Shown here piece after piece: positions 61,306 through 64,000 of a DNA stretch of 64,000 bases. The stretch is from Bacteroidetes bacterium B1(2017) (GTDB lineage: Bacteria > Bacteroidota > Bacteroidia > UKL13-3): the NCBI GenBank assembly GCA_002256395.1, contig NKJG01000001.1, positions 1,178,001 through 1,242,000 on the forward strand, written 5' to 3'. The notes under the pieces are model-generated. The model was not told the origin of the DNA, ran no database searches, and saw only the letters and a list, made by a program, of their open reading frames with translations. The position numbers and the translations under genes are program-made. The stretch's first letter is position 1. Every line of letters starts with the position of its first letter.

Positions 61306-64000
61306 ATGCCAAAAGACACGAGCATCCAATCAGTATTAATAATCGGAAGTGGTCCAATTATCATTGGTCAAGCCTGTGAGTTTGATTACAGTGGAAGTCA
61401 AGCCGCCCGCTCACTAAAAGAAGAGGGGATAAAAGTTATCTTAATCAATAGCAACCCAGCTACCATTATGACCGACCCAGTTACGGCGGATCATGTGTAT
61501 TTATTGCCATTGAACCCACAATCTATCGAGCAAATATTAACCGAGCATCAAATAGATGCGGTGTTGCCAACTATGGGAGGCCAAACCGCCCTAAACCTAG
61601 CGATAGAGTGTGATGAAATGGGTTTATGGAAAAAGTACCATGTGCGCATGATAGGTGTAGATATTGCCGCCATTGATACCACAGAAAATAGAGAGAAGTT
61701 CCGCCAAAAAATGATAGATATTGGCGTTCCAGTTGCCGATTCAAAAGTGGCAAACTCGTTTTTAGAAGGAAAAGAAATAGCCCAACGAATTGGTTTTCCA
61801 TTGGTAATTAGACCATCCTATACACTTGGTGGAACAGGTGGCGGATTTGTATGGGTAAAAGAGGAATTAGATGCCGCGCTACAACGTGGTTTATCGGCCT
61901 CACCTACACATGAAGTACTGGTAGAAAAAGCAGTGTTTGGCTGGAAAGAATATGAACTAGAACTCTTAAGAGACCAAAACGATAGCGTGGCTATTATTTG
62001 TACCATTGAAAACTTCGACCCAATGGGCATTCATACAGGAGATTCCATAACCGTAGCTCCTGCCATGACCTTAAGCGATACCGTTTTCCAACGTATGCGC
62101 ACCATGGCTATTCATATGATGCGCTCGATAGGGAATTTTGCAGGTGGATGTAATGTTCAGTTTGCGGTAAACCCAGAAGATGAAGCTATAATTTCGGTAG
62201 AGATAAATCCTCGTGTATCTAGATCATCTGCTCTGGCGAGTAAAGCCACTGGGTATCCAATTGCTAAAATTGCAGCTAAATTAGCTATCGGTTATTATTT
62301 AGATGAACTTAAAAACCCAGTTACCAAAACTACTTCAGCTTATTTTGAACCTGCATTGGATTATGTCATTGTAAAAATACCTCGCTGGAATTTTGATAAG
62401 TTTAAAGGATCAAACAAAACTTTAGGCCTTCAAATGAAATCGGTAGGTGAGGTTATGGGTATTGGAAGAACCTTTATAGAAGCCTTACAAAAAGCTACAC
62501 AGAGTTTAGAAATTAAACGCAACGGACTTGGTGCGGATGGCTTCCAACAAAGGAATTTGGAGGATATCGTAGATAAATTAAAGAATCCAAGTTGGGATAG
62601 ATTATTTGCGGTAAAAGATGCCTTAAGTTTAGGTATGCCAATTTCGTCGGTAGAAAAAATTACGAGAATAGACCGTTGGTTCCTAACGCAAATAAATGAT
62701 ATGGTTCGCCTAGAAAGCGATACCAAACGATTTAACTTAAAAACGCTCCCACAAGAAATAATGGTAGAGCTTAAACAAAAAGGCTATAGCGATATTCAAA
62801 TTGCTTACCTATTAGGTGGCGATACCACGGAGGATGATGTGTGGGATTTGAGAAAATCAATGGGCATACACCGTATCTATAAAATGGTAGATACATGCGC
62901 AGCTGAGTTTCCTTCTCCTACTAATTACTTCTATTCGAGCTTTGATGGAGAGAATGAAAGCGTTGTAAGCGATAAAAAGAAAGTAATTGTGTTGGGTTCA
63001 GGCCCGAACCGAATTGGGCAAGGAATTGAATTTGATTACAGTTGCGTGCATGGCCTACTTGCCGCTAAAGAATCGGGTTTTGAAGCAATTATGATAAACT
63101 GTAACCCAGAAACGGTGAGTACAGATTTTGATATGGCCGATAAGCTTTACTTTGAGCCGGTATTTTGGGAAGCGCTTAGAGAAATAGTAGAGCTAGAAAA
63201 ACCTGTTGGTGTAATTGTGCAATTAGGTGGTCAAACCGCATTAAAATTGGCTCGTAAATTAGAGCAACTAGGCATAAAAATAATAGGCACTAGCTTTGCC
63301 AATATGGATATTTCTGAGGATAGAGGTTCGTTCTCAGATTTGTTAAAAGAACTAGACATTCCCTATCCAAATTACGGAGTTGCTGAAGATGCAGAAGAAG
63401 CCATTGTAGTAGCAAACAAAGTTGGTTACCCCGTTTTGGTTCGTCCAAGCTATGTATTGGGTGGCCAAGGAATGAAGATTGTAATAAACGACGAAGACCT
63501 AGAGCAAGCCGTAATAGATTTATTGGGCGATTTGCCTGGAAACCGAGTGTTAATTGATCATTTCTTAGATAGGGCAGAGGAAGCAGAGATAGATTTAATC
63601 TGCGATGGAGAAGATGCACATGTGATTGGAATGATGGAACATATTGAGCCTGCAGGCATTCATAGTGGAGATAGTAGTGCGGTATTACCACCATTTAGCT
63701 TGAGCCAACATGTTCAAGAAACCATGGAGAAGTATGCTAGAAACTTGGCTATAAAAATGAATATATCTGGTTTGTTAAATATTCAATTTGCGATAAAAGA
63801 CGAGAAGGTATATGTGATAGAAGCTAACCCAAGGGCTAGCCGCACGGTACCATTTATTGCTAAGGCCTATCAAATACCTTACATAAATATTGCTACCAAA
63901 ATAATGTTAGGAGTAAACAAACTTAGCGACTTTACCTTTGACCGTAAATTAGTTGGGTATGCAATAAAAGAACCAGTATTCTCATTTGAAAAGTTCCCTG
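61306..64000 (+). CDS. carB: Carbamoyl-phosphate synthase large subunit (3' end outside window)
   Basis: The reading frame is open from ATG 61306 to the right edge: 898 codons of a protein usually ~940-1075 long. The first synthetase half has VLIIGSGPIIIGQACEFDYS, MPTMGGQTALNL as LPTMGGQTALN, RPSYTLGGTGGG, KEYELELLRD and EINPRVSRSSALASKATGY. The second half repeats the plan: VIVLGSGPNRIGQGIEFDYS, VIVQLGGQTALKLA, RPSYVLGGQGM and VIEANPRASRTVPF. It makes carbamoyl phosphate from bicarbonate, ATP and ammonia supplied by CarA, for pyrimidine and arginine synthesis in the cytoplasm. carA is not adjacent upstream. Missing from view are the end of the second carbamoyl-phosphate half and the allosteric domain, if present. 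Confidence 0.97.
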   Translation, partial: MPKDTSIQSVLIIGSGPIIIGQACEFDYSGSQAARSLKEEGIKVILINSNPATIMTDPVTADHVYLLPLNPQSIEQILTEHQIDAVLPTMGGQTALNLAIECDEMGLWKKYHVRMIGVDIAAIDTTENREKFRQKMIDIGVPVADSKVANSFLEGKEIAQRIGFPLVIRPSYTLGGTGGGFVWVKEELDAALQRGLSASPTHEVLVEKAVFGWKEYELELLRDQNDSVAIICTIENFDPMGIHTGDSITVAPAMTLSDTVFQRMRTMAIHMMRSIGNFAGGCNVQFAVNPEDEAIISVEINPRVSRSSALASKATGYPIAKIAAKLAIGYYLDELKNPVTKTTSAYFEPALDYVIVKIPRWNFDKFKGSNKTLGLQMKSVGEVMGIGRTFIEALQKATQSLEIKRNGLGADGFQQRNLEDIVDKLKNPSWDRLFAVKDALSLGMPISSVEKITRIDRWFLTQINDMVRLESDTKRFNLKTLPQEIMVELKQKGYSDIQIAYLLGGDTTEDDVWDLRKSMGIHRIYKMVDTCAAEFPSPTNYFYSSFDGENESVVSDKKKVIVLGSGPNRIGQGIEFDYSCVHGLLAAKESGFEAIMINCNPETVSTDFDMADKLYFEPVFWEALREIVELEKPVGVIVQLGGQTALKLARKLEQLGIKIIGTSFANMDISEDRGSFSDLLKELDIPYPNYGVAEDAEEAIVVANKVGYPVLVRPSYVLGGQGMKIVINDEDLEQAVIDLLGDLPGNRVLIDHFLDRAEEAEIDLICDGEDAHVIGMMEHIEPAGIHSGDSSAVLPPFSLSQHVQETMEKYARNLAIKMNISGLLNIQFAIKDEKVYVIEANPRASRTVPFIAKAYQIPYINIATKIMLGVNKLSDFTFDRKLVGYAIKEPVFSFEKFP

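Noticed and set aside
61306..64000. Frameshift in carB
   Set aside because: The frame stays open from the ATG to the window edge with both synthetase halves in register.

Overview
The window is AT-rich chromosomal DNA from a member of the phylum Bacteroidota. Five complete proteins and one cut by the left edge end in type IX secretion (T9SS) type A sorting domains. There is a GldL/GldM motor locus, SprB-type repeats, two TonB-dependent receptors, and promoter boxes of the TTTG / TAnnTTTG type. The mix of gliding/T9SS-like genes, large repeat adhesins and glycan genes suggests a free-living environmental member of the phylum. The sequence does not fix the genus.

Layout. (1) 1-1.8 kb: the 3' part of a beta-solenoid T9SS cargo gene, then a 58-codon gene resembling PID-CTERM sorting-tail proteins. 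(2) 1.8-13.7 kb, minus strand: a PKD-like T9SS cargo protein, a 1602-residue Fn3-like repeat protein, a small coiled-coil membrane protein, a GldL homologue, two tandem divergent GldM homologues, and an outer-membrane protein joining a beta-helix to a DUF6089/PorG-like barrel. No gldK, gldN or porin sprA is present. This looks like a stand-alone GldLM-type proton-driven motor with its own outer-membrane partner, and it is the main candidate for an undescribed system. (3) 13.9-19.9 kb: a nested palindromic element, tRNA-Ser(GGA), a geranylgeranyl-reductase-family flavoprotein divergent from a methyltransferase, a secreted M1 aminopeptidase, a glycosyltransferase and tRNA-Arg(CCT). (4) 19.9-27.9 kb: a lipoprotein, an APC permease, a secreted sorbosone/glucose dehydrogenase-like protein, an outer-membrane protein with a lipoprotein, and two small conserved proteins. 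(5) 27.9-39.1 kb, minus strand: a GT-C membrane protein, a GH3 beta-xylosidase-like enzyme, a DUF4838 protein, a T9SS cargo with a glutamine-amidotransferase-like fold, and a SprB-repeat adhesin with a duplicated flanking domain. (6) 39.4-43.9 kb: a MarR regulator divergent from an EmrA-EmrB-TolC efflux operon, with inverted-repeat operators over the promoter. (7) 44-54.5 kb: dienelactone hydrolase, MsbA-like ABC exporter, a three-gene amidohydrolase operon, rhomboid protease and an EEP-family phosphohydrolase. (8) 54.5-64 kb: two TonB-dependent proteins, the second behind a promoter, TPP riboswitch and hairpin and so probably a thiamine transporter; a small TPR protein; a 750-bp non-coding stretch with repeated motifs; and the first 898 codons of carB.

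Gene boundaries are mostly tight (1-25 bp within operons), with clear hairpin terminators between convergent blocks. Functions are assigned by recognition of motifs and family resemblance only; no search was run.
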